Of a DNA stretch of 64,000 nucleotides, positions 1 through 9,857 are shown piece after piece (the first letter of the stretch is position 1; every line of letters begins with the position of its first letter). This DNA is from Strigamia acuminata. Its lineage: Eukaryota > Arthropoda > Chilopoda > Geophilomorpha > Linotaeniidae. A program made the translations under genes and the position numbers. Under the pieces are notes generated by a model. The model saw only the letters and a program-made list of their open reading frames with translations. It had not been told where the DNA came from and did not search any database. The stretch lies in NCBI GenBank assembly GCA_949358305.1, contig OX442314.1, positions 8,673,060-8,737,059 of the forward strand, read 5' to 3'.

Positions 1-435
1 TTTTATACTTCTACGAAGTAAAAAGCAGTTAAATTAAAAGAAAAAATGAATGAAAAGTTTGTTTCAATAAAACACGGCTTTTATTTATCAAACAAAATGT
101 CATTATAATTGTTCTCAAAATTTAATTTAAAAAGTACTGATAATCTCAAAGTGTAATTACAAATGAACGCGAGCAATCTCCAAAATCTAATTAAATATCA
201 ACAAAACATCCATAAACTAATCGAAAGATAAAATATAAAAAAAGAATAAAGTCTAAATGCCAAAAACTTTGAGATTTAGCGAGACAACTTAGTGAAAAAA
301 TATGCAATCACATTGGGTTTTGTTTTGAGGCAAAATGGATTGAAACAAATTTAAATATTAACTTTAAATGCAGAAATAAGCAGAGATGTGAAAAGACGCT
401 TGGTGAAAGAATTATGATCATGGTGCGAGAATTAT
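1..435 (-). other. 3' region of the zinc-finger gene, copy 1 of 3
   Basis: This stretch lies directly downstream of the zinc-finger stop codon on the minus strand. It carries AATAAA-type polyadenylation signals on that strand at about 82-96. The first 240 bases recur with only small differences at 11432-11676 and 21803-22045, but without zinc-finger coding sequence there. It is therefore either a shared 3' UTR left by duplicated and deleted gene copies, or a short repeat that forms the 3' end of this gene. Confidence 0.6.
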
Positions 436-1211
436 TCAATTTGTATGCTTTATTAAATGTTTTTTTAAAGCATCTTTTCTCGCACAGGAATAAGCACAAG
501 ACTGGCATTTGAATGCTTTTTCTCTGGTATGGGTTACAATATGTTTTTTTAAATTCCCACTTCCAATACAGGAGTAAGCACACAAATGACACTTCAATGG
601 TTTTTCTCCACTATGGGTTAATAAATGTGATTTTAAACTCCCACTTCGATTGCAAGAATAAGCGCAGAAATGACACTTGAATGGTTTTTCCCGAGTGTGG
701 GTTGTTACATGTCTTTTTAAATCCCCACTTCCAATACAGGAGTAAGCACACAAATGACACTTGAATGGTTTTTCCCCAGTATGGGTTGCTACATGTCGTT
801 TTAAACTCCCACTATCGATACAAGAATAAGCACATTCATGACACTTGAATGATTTTTCGCCACTATGAGTTAATAAATGTGATTTTAAACTCCCACTTTC
901 ACTGCAAGAAAAAGTGCATAAATGACACTTGAATGGTTTTTCTCCACTATGGGTTAATAAATGTGATTTTAAACTCCCACTTTTGATACAAGAATAAGCA
1001 CATAAATGACACTTGAATGGTTTTTCTCCCGTGTGAGTTCGCACGTGGCGTGGACAACTAACGTGCTTCTAGCTCTAAAAGGCATTGAACACACCTGGCA
1101 CTTGAAGGGCTTTTCACCGGTATGTATAAGCATGTGGTTCTTCAAACTTGAATAACGTGAACACGTAGAATCACACAGATTGCAATCGTAACGCAGTTCT
1201 TTTCTCTCCAT
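436..1211 (-). pseudogene. C2H2 zinc-finger gene, nine fingers, frame broken by a 5-bp duplication
   Basis: Nine tandem C2H2 fingers with TGEKP-type linkers, a DNA-binding array of a nuclear transcription factor. The start chosen is the ATG at 1211-1209, followed directly by finger 1. Fingers 1 and 2 lie in one frame (1211 to about 1045) and fingers 3-9 in another (1044 to 436). The shift sits where CCACG occurs twice in a row (about 1043-1052); with one copy the frame would run through all fingers, so the break looks like a 5-bp tandem duplication. Most fingers have the form C-x2-C-A-Y-S-C-x-x-S-G-x-L-K-x-H, with an extra Cys four residues after the second ligand. The fingers are very alike, suggesting recent internal duplication. 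It may be a fresh pseudogene, an allele or an assembly error; fingers 3-9 alone could still be translated from an in-frame codon at 1044. Confidence 0.85.
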
Positions 1212-1606
1212 TTTGTTTATTAAAAAAATAACGAGACTCCGTGCTGAGTGCAGAAAATGTTCGGTTTGCAAACTATACCACTAATTTTTGATGGTTGGTT
1301 ATCGCTCAATCGAAAATGAACATTCTGCAATTAGAATAAGTCAAACATTAGGTTTTATAAATAAAAAGATTTTGCTGAGAGTATTCTATTGGATGACCGA
1401 GTTTACCTTCAGCGCGTCTTATGACAGTGTTAACCAGGAATCCCTGGTGTGATATCAGCCAACTAATCAAAATAAATCAAATTAAAATCATGTTTACAAT
1501 TAGTAATTTCAATAAGGATATATCCTACCTCAAATCTGACAAAAAGACGAACGGGAAACGATATTTTCAGCTGCAAATGGCGCGGCGTGACTCTTGCAGT
1601 GACGGG
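1212..1606. other. Upstream region of the zinc-finger gene, no gene seen
   Basis: About 400 bases 5' of the zinc-finger start. I see no clear TATA box, splice site or reading frame that can be defended. The right part (from about 1550) runs into the MULE-derived sequence. Confidence 0.4.
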
Positions 1607-1735
1607 AAAACCTGGGATAGCGAGCAGTCGGCTGTCACTAAAACCCGCAATCACAAGTTTTCCTATCACAAGCCGTGTGGTTTGTTTTAAGTCGTATGTG
1701 GGAATGAATGAACTTTCTCAGATTGTTGACTTATG
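1607..1735. mobile_element. Short internally deleted derivative of the nearby MULE
   Basis: Bases 1607-1680 match 3572-3655, the left end region of the MULE, beginning AAACCTGGGATAGCGAG. They continue straight into 1681-1735, which matches 4818-4868, the sequence beyond the transposase start codon. The whole coding part (about 1.16 kb) is missing. The join falls in a short shared TGGT stretch, as expected for a microhomology deletion. This is the usual way non-autonomous MITE-like elements arise from a parent transposon. Confidence 0.6.
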
Positions 1736-2114
1736 TAGCCTTCCCATAGCCAAGCCTGGCTCCCACACGTTGCTAGCTGTGGTCGGTCAAATCGGCTTTC
1801 TTTTAAAATGTTTCTGCGCATGTGCAGAATCTTATTTCTCCAGGTGCAATCGCATTTTTCCTGGCCTCAGCACATGTGTTAATGTGCTCAAACCAAAAAA
1901 AATGTGATTGCACCTGGAAAATTAAGATTGTGCACATGCGCAGAATCGTTTCAATTTACCACCTAGTGCTAAAAAGTGGCAAAACAGTGTACGGCGCTCA
2001 CGTAATGGTGTTTTATGTTGTAAATATTATTCTTATTATTAGTTTATCTTAATCCTAATCGAAATAATATTAGAACTTAGTTATTATAAATTTAGAAAAA
2101 ATATTTTTGGAGGA

Positions 2115-2650
2115 ATTAAAGCTGCACAACTTCCAACCACATTGACATTGCTCAATTAAATCACTTCCCACAAATTTAGCTGACTGTAATTAGACGGAAA
2201 AAAATCCTAACAGGAAAAATATCAATAAAGGAAAAAAATTACTGTTGAAGGCATTGCAACTATACATTTTTTCTATAGTTAACATTGCACAACGAGTCCA
2301 GTTGTGATGTTCTGCACTGGTCGTTTTAAATTTTAATTGTGACCGTTTGACGTGACGTAGGGAGAGTGGGAATCTCTGAAATCCACGAAATCAAACAAAT
2401 TGTCTCGGATAACGGAAAAAAATCGAGCAAAATCTTTAAAGAAAACGCGAAAAATTCGCTCAGATTCCTGACATCTTCAAATCCACAGCAAATCTCTTAA
2501 ATCTTTAGTAAATCTGTAAAATTTTTAAAATCTCTAAATCCAATAAATCTACAAAATTTTCCGAAATCTCAGAAATTGTAAAAATCCATAAAACATTCCA
2601 AGTAATCGAAAAACCCAAGCAAAATATTTAGAGAAATCCGTTCTCTTTTT
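2115..2650. repeat. Dispersed repeat, copy A of three
   Basis: The segment from CTGCACAACTTCCAACCA to the AAATC-rich stretch near 2640 recurs at 7558-8040 and, in its second half, at 9858-10060. It includes a run of short degenerate AAATCTT units. The copies at 7.6 and 9.9 kb flank the two defensin genes; this one has no adjacent defensin gene. No coding frame is conserved between copies. Confidence 0.6.
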
Positions 2651-3345
2651 ATACTTATGAGCACGTGCTGGATTGCACAAGAGCCAACGGAAAAATGATA
2701 TTCGAATAAATCACAACAATTCAATTGAAAAAAAAAGAAATATGGCAAGCAATGCATCAAAATAAAAATATCTCAGTTGGGGAAAAACTAATAATTGTGC
2801 AATTATTAACATTGTGTATAAAAAATATACATAGAAAATTTTAAACGAGTAATATTTATTTTATTCCAGTGAAAATAAAACCAAAAGATCCTGTTAATTT
2901 TGTTTAATTTAATGTTGCTGTGTGAAAGTATTGATCTGTGCATAGAATATATTCATATTAAATAAAAAGCCGAAATTGGCTTAAATTACATATTTTGCGA
3001 AAATCGGTAAATAAATGCATAAATTGCCTTTTTTCCGGAAAAAAAAACGGCGATTTTGTGTCTTTTTTAATGATGACGTTTTGTCAAAATGGCGTCACTT
3101 ATTGCTTTCAAAAATGGCTTAATCGACAAAAACTCAAAGTATAATTTTAATGATAAATGGGTGCTGTTGGTTTAGTTTTGCACCAATTCTTTTTTCTGTC
3201 ACAAGTTCATTAACATATTTGCACTTGTGATTGATTAAATATTGCAAAATTATTAGTTTTTTTCCTTAATTGCAATATTTTTTTGATGCATTGCTTATTT
3301 CACAATTACTAATTACTTATCCAAAGAACCAAATCTGAAATTGCA
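2651..3345. other. AT-rich gene-free stretch
   Basis: About 700 bases of AT-rich DNA with no reading frame, splice signal or repeat unit that I can support. Confidence 0.4.
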
Positions 3346-3570
3346 ATGATTTTCAATGACATCAAGACACCGGACTTGATCATGATCACTGAAACTTGGC
3401 CCACCTCGGACTGTCCTGATGAAATTCTGCACATCCCCGGCTATTCCCTAGTCAGCTCCGATCGTCCCTCTTATGGCGGCGGAGTTGCTTTATTTTTTAA
3501 CCACAATTTCTCCCTCTTCCACTCGCTAGCGGTAGAGGGCAACGGCGTTGAACTTCTTTACGCCCAGAGA
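3346..3570 (+). pseudogene. LINE endonuclease fragment
   Basis: An open frame of about 75 codons resembles the N-terminal part of the APE-type endonuclease of non-LTR retrotransposons (Jockey/CR1-like). Visible motifs are an I-T-E-T-W block, whose Glu is the conserved metal ligand, a P-G-Y block, and a D-R-P-S-Y-G-G-G-V-A block. The frame ends abruptly where the MULE end sequence begins (about 3570). No downstream endonuclease or reverse transcriptase is present in the window. Most likely a 5' fragment of a LINE interrupted by MULE insertion or rearrangement. Confidence 0.7.
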
Positions 3571-4870
3571 GAAAACCTGGGATAGCGAGCCGTCCGCTGT
3601 CACTAAAACCCGCAACCACAGGTTTACCTATCCCTATCACAAGCCGTGTGGTGCCATGGCGGCGAAAATATTTCGTTTTAAAAAAAATAAAATAAAACAA
3701 AGAGCAAAATTAGGGACACTTAAAATGGTAAAACAAAACAAACTAAATTAAACAAAATGACACTACTTGTTCACTGTTTAGGGCGATTTCCCGGAGGAAA
3801 TCCAGCACTTCCATACCTTCTCTTTCCTCCATCAGATTTTTCAAGCGCAATTCCTTTTGTCTTTCTCGCGGGCTTTTCGTTCGTTTACCTCTCGTATACA
3901 ATGTATCGCAAGCAAATTCCGTATCCGCTTGCTCTCGCTGCAACGCAACAAACATGCAAAAAAGCCCAACGTCTCTTTCTTCGATTAAATTACGGAAACA
4001 AGAGAACCACGACTTCACGGCGTTTGCTGTCCGTGGTTGTTTCGCCTCCATAACCGCGTAAGAACTCCACAACTCCGGCGGAAACTCCGGTTTACTTCGA
4101 ACTCCATTCTGCAACTTACCAAAAACATAATTCTCCTCCCACCACTCCAACAACCCAGCCGCATCTTCACCAAAAAGTGGCTTTAAGAGCCCATAAGCGG
4201 CCTTGATTCTTTCAACCGGCAAAAATGACAAAGCAGAGAGCTGTTTCACCCGTAATTTAAATTCGGCATCCCCAAAATACTTTTTACGTAAACCCTCGCG
4301 CTGTACGCGACGCCAAATGTTCGACGCTAAATGGAAATAACATCCGTGCATTCGGGTTTTAGGGAAAACTTTGCGCGCGACGTCCATTGCGTCGTCCTCG
4401 TAATCGCTAACGAAGAAATCGGGCTCAAATTTTTGACCAATTTCTTTGTGGATTAGGTTTTTTAGTTTTTGAAACATCGTGAGGTAAGATGCGATGGTTT
4501 TATGTTCCATTAGGCAGAACACCATGGGTAAGATGTGCCTGGTTGCTTCGGAATAACCGACTTCGCAGTGTACCGTGTACATTTGAGCGAATAATGGCGG
4601 CACTGTTCGGGATGTGCTGCCTCCGACAATACTTTTGGCTTTGCTTAAGTGACGTAGGTTTTCGAGAGTTGTGAAAAGGAGCATTTTTGAACCGCATTCG
4701 GTTGTGAGGGCGCCGTATAAAAAACGTTTGCCGCGTAATGTGTCGGTGTATGGCTCGATGGCCTCCCAGGTCAGTTCGTCAAGTGAGTCTGGCTCCTCGG
4801 TTAAATCGGTCGACATGGTTTGTTGTATGTCGGAATGAATGAACTTTCTCAGATTGTTGACCTATTTATC
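3570..4870 (-). mobile_element. Mutator-like (MULE) transposon remnant
   Basis: A block carrying a MULE transposase frame and flanked by sequences that are joined to each other in the deletion derivative at 1607-1735. The end near 3572 begins AAACCTGGGATAGCGAG and interrupts the LINE fragment. I could not identify a matching terminal inverted repeat at the far side, so the right boundary is approximate. A second, more decayed transposase of the same family lies at 60629-60968. Confidence 0.65.
3743..4816 (-). pseudogene. MULE-family transposase, probably inactive
   Basis: A 357-codon open frame starting at the ATG at 4816. The central part reads like a MULE transposase domain: V-P-P-L-F-A-Q-x-Y-T-V-H, then a second block with F-V-S-D-Y-E-D-D-A (conserved Asp) and G-C-Y-F-H-L (the C/H pair), followed by E-W-W-E-E-N-Y. 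In relatives the first block begins with an Asp inside a D-G-T-F-type motif just before V-P-P-L-F. Here that position reads G-G-S-T-S-R-T, so the first catalytic acidic residue seems lost. The N-terminal DNA-binding zinc finger (FLYWCH or similar) is also absent. The frame is intact over 1 kb, so decay is recent or the protein has been kept for another purpose. Confidence 0.75.
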
Positions 4871-4889
4871 CATTAAAAGGTAACGTCGG

Positions 4890-5215
4890 GAATACGTGTG
4901 CGATCGTCGGTCTTACGTCACTTTAGCGACAGTCGAGGTAGCGACTTTCGGGATAATTGGTACGTTTTAGCGACGTACACGTTAGCGGCAACAACTCCTA
5001 CTGCGAGGTAATTCGTACGTTTTAGCGACGTATCGGTGTAGCGACCGATACGTTTTGGCAACGTATCGATCCTACCGTCTTCACTCAAATACAACGTCAT
5101 GATGTTTTTTTTCAAAACTCGCCGTTTTCAAAAGTTTTAGCGATTTTTCGAATATAACGTTACTTCGAATATAACGTCAGGACGTCAGGACGTCAGGACG
5201 AGAGTACACCTTTTT
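4890..5215. repeat. TAGCGAC-type repeat, left part of the foldback target
   Basis: Short degenerate units around TTTAGCGACGTA and ACGTCAGGACGTCAGG. Similar sequence with TAGCGAC cores appears again at about 7005-7140, on the other side of the foldback transposon. The simplest reading is one repeat element split by the insertion of the foldback element. Confidence 0.5.
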
Positions 5216-5245
5216 TTTGCCGAATAGAGCGGGGTAAAAAGGGTC

Positions 5246-6889
5246 CTTTACTATGGTGGCCCAGAAGGGCCATCGTAATTTGTTCAAAAATAGAAAAAAT
5301 TACACGTGGCCCAGGAGGGCCATCGGCCCAGGAGGGCCAAAAAAATAAAAAATTTCAAAAATGAAACAATTTCAAAATTTTGGAAAAGCCGTGGCCCAGG
5401 AGGGCCATCGACCCAGAAGGGCCACCCAAATTTTTTTCATTTTTGATAAAATATCCACATGGCCCAGGAGGGCCGTTGGACCAGGAGGGCCATTGGACCA
5501 GAAGGGCCAAAAAAACAAAAAAATTACATTGAAATTTTTTATTTTTTTGGCCCTCCTGGGCCGATGGCCCTCCTGGGCCACGTGGACTTTTTTCCAATAA
5601 ATGGAAAAATTTACACGTGACCCAGGAGGGCCATCGGCCCAGAAGGGCCAAAAAAATGAAAAATTTCAATGAAATTTTTTGTTTTTTTGGCCCTTCAAAA
5701 CATCAAATAAAACGTCTAAAACATAAAAACCCAAGAAAAAGGTGACTATGTACGTTTTAAAATGCATTTCAAACAGCTGAAAATCTCAATTGTGTCATAT
5801 ACGACGCTTTTTTTATCCAATCATACGGACCACGCATCATCTGCGGCCTCAATCCGTGTTGCACGAGCCCCGAGCCGCAATCCTGACTCCCCGCCAACAC
5901 TCGATGATGCACACGCCGGCGACTCCGAGCCCGAAACCCCGTCACTCGAATCAGGCGACTGTTGCCCGCATCCATCGACACCAGAATCGGGCGAATGTTG
6001 ATATTGCGGCTGCGCAAAGTACTCGTGGACCCCGCCAAACGCGAAACCAGGGTTACCCGACCCGTTCACGGAATTCACGGGACTTCCGAAACTCCAGTCG
6101 TCGAAAACCGGAGTCCGCGACAAACAAAACGACGAATTCGACGCTTGGCCGGGCCAAGAGGTTTGATGCCGCCCAACTGGCTCACGGTGCACGGCGGCTC
6201 CTGTTGATGCGATGCGGGGAAGTGCGGGGCAGCGAGTTGTGTCGGACCGTACGGGAAATAACGGCAAGTATTAGGACTAGGCAAATTATTAGGACGACAG
6301 CAGCATAATCGATGGGGAATGTTAATAATATCTTTGGTTCACCAGGTATAGTTAAATTGTATTTAAAGAAGGGGCCACAAACACAATTCGTTGGTTGAAT
6401 GAAATAAAGAATGTTAGACATGTTTTTGATGATAATAATAATGATAATAATTAAGTACGAGTAAAAAGAATCAAAATGGGACTTTGGCCCTCCTGGGCCG
6501 ATGGCCCTCCTGGGCCACGTGTAAATTTTTCTATTTATTAGAAAAAAGTCCACGTGGCCCAGGAGGGCCATCGGCTTAGGAGGGCCAAAAAAATGAAAAA
6601 TTTCAATGTAATTTTTTTGTTTTTTTGGCCCTTTTGGTCCAATGGCCCTCCTGGTCCGACGGCCCTCCTGGGCCACGTGAATATTTTATCAAAAATGAAA
6701 AAAATTTGGGTGGCCCTTCTGGGTCGATGGCCCTCCTGGGCCACGGCTTTTCCAAAATTTTGAAATTGTTTCATTTTTAAAATTTTTTATTTTTTTGGCC
6801 CTCCTGGGCCGATGGCCCTCCTGGGCCACGTGTAATTTTTTCTATTTTTGAACAAATTACGATGGCCCTTCTGGGCCACCATACTTTAC
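5246..6889. mobile_element. Foldback transposon with 6-bp target duplication
   Basis: Two long inverted arms, about 5252-5695 and 6483-6883, match each other as reverse complements over roughly 400 bases with few differences. Each arm is built of GGCCCAGGAGGGCC and GGCCCTCCTGGGCC palindromic blocks separated by A/T tracts. The element begins TATGGTGGCCC and ends GGGCCACCATA, and is bordered on both sides by CTTTAC (5246-5251 and 6884-6889). This is the structure expected of a foldback-type DNA transposon. No transposase is encoded, so it must move in trans if at all. The 790-bp central part is GC-rich and carries a probable captured gene fragment. Confidence 0.85.
5780..6290 (-). pseudogene. 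Probable caudal/Cdx homeobox gene fragment inside the foldback element
   Basis: On the minus strand the GC-rich core contains three protein-like pieces in different frames. First (about 6290-6180) is Y-F-P-Y-G-P-T-Q-L followed by Pro/His-rich sequence. Next (about 6140-5830) is a Ser/Gly-rich stretch with D-D-W-S-F-G-S-P, Q-P-Q-Y-Q-H-S-P-D-S-G and many S-P sites. Last (about 5850-5790) is R-G-P-Y-D-W-I-K-K-A-S-Y. The last block resembles the hexapeptide region (Y-x-W-M-K-K-x-x-Y) that lies just N-terminal to the homeodomain in Caudal/Cdx proteins, and a W-x-S-P block occurs upstream in those proteins too. No homeodomain is present. The shifts between frames mark it as decayed. The identification rests on short motifs and is moderately sure. 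Confidence 0.5.
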
Positions 6890-7004
6890 TGACCATTTCA
6901 ACCTTCCACAACTTGCGTGTTATGTAAAGCATCTTGTTGGACATTGGTCACTTGTTCGACCCTTGTATTGAAAATCCAAACTCAATCAGTAGTCCACTAT
7001 TACG

Positions 7005-7145
7005 TGTATCACTATAGCGACCGCCACTTTAGCGACGGGTAAACTATAGCGGTGAACACCGTCGCTAAGGTCACGTCACTAAAATAACCCGTCGTCATTT
7101 TAAACGTTACGTAAGAAATTGTAGCGAGGTTAACGATTGTGGCAC
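7005..7145. repeat. TAGCGAC-type repeat, right part of the foldback target
   Basis: Units with GCGACGGGTAA and CGTCGCTAAGG resemble the sequence at 4890-5215 on the other side of the foldback element. Confidence 0.45.
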
Positions 7146-7249
7146 AGATGATTTGGTGGTTTTAAGTAGAATGGCTGGTTGTTTAGCAAGTCACAAGTAA
7201 CAAAATGTATGTAGTTTTAATTTGTAGCCAATTTTTAAACAGGAAGATG

Positions 7250-7395
7250 AAAAATATGAAATTTTTAGGAAAAAATATGAAATTTTTAGGCAAAAAATTG
7301 AAATTTTTAGGCAAAAAATCGAAATTTTTAGGCAAAAAATTGAAATTTTTAGGCAAAAAATTGAAAATTTTAGTATTTTTGGATAAAAAATGCAA
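7250..7395. repeat. Tandem minisatellite, about 20-bp unit
   Basis: Six or seven copies of a unit close to AAATTTTTAGGCAAAAAATTG. The frames that run through it are products of the repeat and are not regarded as genes. Confidence 0.85.
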
Positions 7396-7557
7396 TTTTT
7401 GGACAGACTAATACAATCTTGAGATTACATTCTGCTCTGAAATCCCGTAAAATCAACAATGAATGACAAACTAGCAAAAATATAGCGCAATAAAAGAAAA
7501 AACGCAAAATAACGGCTCGCAGCGCACATAAAACATCGCCTGTACAGCAAGCAGGTT

Positions 7558-8040
7558 TCACTGCACAACTTCCAACCAATGCAAACAAGTGAAAACACAC
7601 AGACATTGCGCAAGTAAATCACTTCCTACATATTTAGCTGGCTGGAATCAGAAAGGAGAAAATCCTAACAGGAAAAATGTCAAACTATAACACAATATAA
7701 ATATAAAGGAAAAAAATTACTGTTGAAGTAATGCAACTATACATTTTTTTATAGTTAACAAATCGAGCAAAATCTTTAATGAAATCGCGCGAAATTTGCT
7801 CAGGCGTCTGAAATCTTCAAATACACAGCAAATCTCTTACCTCTTTAGAAAATTTTCAAAATCTTTAAAATCTCTAAATTCAAAAAATCTTCAAAATCCC
7901 CCGTAATACCAGTAATCATAAAAATCTATAAAATTATTCAATAAATCAAAAAACCCAAGCAAAATCTTTTGTGATTTAGCAGGATTACAAAATCTCGTGC
8001 ACGGTTTGTGGCCGTCCTGTCCGTTGCTAAGACGCCATGT
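7558..8040. repeat. Dispersed repeat, copy B, at the border of the defensin duplication
   Basis: Matches 2115-2650 in order and orientation, with small indels. Its right half (AAATCTT-rich part) also occurs at 9858-10060 before the second defensin gene, so it forms the left part of the tandemly duplicated unit. Confidence 0.65.
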
Positions 8041-8403
8041 TTCTTGCTAAAGCGAACTCGTCTACTTGTTTTCACACCATTAAATAAATTTGTATTAATT
8101 TCTTGACGAGGACTTTATTTATTCATTTTTTACAATTGATTAGTTCATATTTTAAATGTGGTAATCTGCAATATGTTTGTCATCGATCGAATTGAGTCCT
8201 CAGTCATACATTCATCTTTCCTGAAAAGTGAAAACAAAAAAATTATTCAAACGTAATTTCCAACTAGTGTTAAATATAACAAAATTAATATTTCTACTTT
8301 AGTTCTCTACATTGATAACTAATGATTTAAAGTTTATACACTTGAAAAACATCTGCGTGTTAAACCAGAATAACCAAATAGATATTTAGTATTAAATTAC
8401 TTT

Positions 8404-8692
8404 TTATTTTGGTGCTCTGTAATTGTAACACCTGCAAAACTTCTTTGATGACGAACAGAAGCTTATAACAAAAGAAGCATCTAGTTCCGTGCAATATGTG
8501 GCGCATTCACCTTTGCCTTTATCATCACTGTTTATGTTGCAGGCTTTGCGTTCCTGTGCTATTCCAAATAAGAATTGTAGATTTTTTTTTCAAGGATAAA
8601 ATATTGAAAGGAAGAATGAAATGTCTTTGTTCAGAATAAAACTTACCAGCGCACAGCATAAGACACATTAACACGAGGACTAGATATTTCAT
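8404..8692 (-). CDS. Defensin-type (CSalpha-beta) antimicrobial peptide precursor, intact
   Basis: Two exons: 8692-8647 (46 bp, ATG at 8692) and 8558-8404 (155 bp, stop TAA at 8406-8404), joined by GTAAGT and a TAG acceptor; together exactly 67 codons including the stop. Residues 1-15 form a hydrophobic signal peptide. The mature part has six cysteines spaced C-x11-C-x3-C-x11-C-x6-C-x1-C, the classic CSalpha-beta arrangement (C-x3-C on the helix, C-x1-C on the last strand). Such peptides are secreted into haemolymph or onto epithelia and attack bacteria or fungi. Upstream, a TTTATAAAC TATA-like box lies 90-98 bases before the ATG. A conserved block at 8100-8240 with an acceptor-like site and AATAAA may be the 3' UTR or an alternative last exon. 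A paralogue lies at 10522-10807. Confidence 0.85.
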
Positions 8693-8780
8693 TTCCAACG
8701 GTGGAAGAATTGAACTGCGGTAGCGAATAGCGAAGGAAGACTTTCTTGTTGAATGTCGGTGCTGTGGTAACGATGCGGCC

Positions 8781-8790
8781 GTTTATAAAC
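8781..8790 (-). promoter_or_regulatory. TATA-like box of defensin gene 1
   Basis: GTTTATAAAC lies about 90 bases upstream of the start codon, leaving room for a 55-65 base 5' UTR. In the second copy this sequence is replaced by an AT dinucleotide run. Confidence 0.45.
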
Positions 8791-9034
8791 GCATTTATTT
8801 ATGCCCCTATCTGAATAATCTCTAATTGATTGCATTCAGTCGGATTTATGGGACACTAATAATTTTAATATTTTAATTAACTAAAATGAATAGAGTATCA
8901 ATTAGAGAAGCAGATATTGAAGGCAATAAAGTATTTTTAGAAGGTAAATAATGAAAGTTATTTAAAATTATAGATTGTTACTTATTAGAATTTATAAATT
9001 TAATATTAGAATTTATAAATTTAATATTAGAATT

Positions 9035-9100
9035 TATACAGGGTGAGTCAAAAGTCTGTTCCCCTCAAATATTTCTTGAGCAATTGTAAATTTTCCATTT
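9035..9100. mobile_element. Short copy of the ACAGGGTG-ended inverted-repeat element
   Basis: Starts ATACAGGGTGAGTCAAAAG and follows the terminal arm seen at 48107 and 48878 for about 55 bases. Only one end is present. It lies in the spacer between the two defensin units. Confidence 0.5.
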
Positions 9101-9857
9101 GAATTTTGGGGGCCCTGAGCACTGACACGAATAAGGGCCCATTCATATTAACCCTCCCCACTCCAACCTAGGGTCAATTTTGACCACCAAAAGTGTTTTT
9201 ATATTTTTTCTCGAAAACTATCAAGATTTTCATTCTGAAATTTCGTTTCTTTTCATTTAACATCATAACAAACAATAAAAAAAATAATAGATTTAAAAAT
9301 CGCAAAACATTTTTTTCACAAAATTCCTTTGTTTACTCACTACTTTTGAATAAAATGTCAATTATTTTTGTCGCTCGCTTTTGACAAATACCGAATTGCT
9401 TAAATTTCTTCATAAACATAAAATACTGGAAGAATAAAATCATTTTCATTCATTTTTGAAAAAAAAATTTTTGGCTTGGGTGAGTAAGGGATTTTTTTTA
9501 GGTTGGTACTGCCAGGGTTATTGAAATAACACTAAAATAAGCATAAAAATGTTTTGATAAATTAAAATGGGGCCTCTAGGCGAGTGCCGAGTACACTCAT
9601 GTTATAATGCGCCACTAGGAATTACTGAAAATCCTCTGCGCCCAGTTTGCCATCACCCCAGTTGGCCGTATTTTCAATTTTCGACAAAAGGGCAAACCAG
9701 TGACTACGTGTTTGTATTTGAAGCCACTTTTAATATAAAAGAAGTTCTTTTTAAATTTAAAGACTAGTGATTTAGTGTATAAATGACAGAATGGCAGATT
9801 ATGATTACTGTCACTTAGCAGGCTGTTTGGCGAAGGAAACGATAGCTAATTTTAGTG
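9101..9857. other. Spacer between the two defensin units, no gene seen
   Basis: AT-rich sequence with no counterpart in the other unit. A 66-codon frame at 9567-9767 has no recognisable feature and is not called. Confidence 0.4.

Noticed and set aside
5355-5669. Pro/Gly/Trp-rich frames in the foldback arms
   Set aside because: They arise from GGCCCAGGAGGGCC palindromes, and similar frames occur in both arms and both strands.
7183-7411. Lys/Asn/Phe-rich frames on both strands
   Set aside because: Both are translations of a 20-bp tandem repeat.
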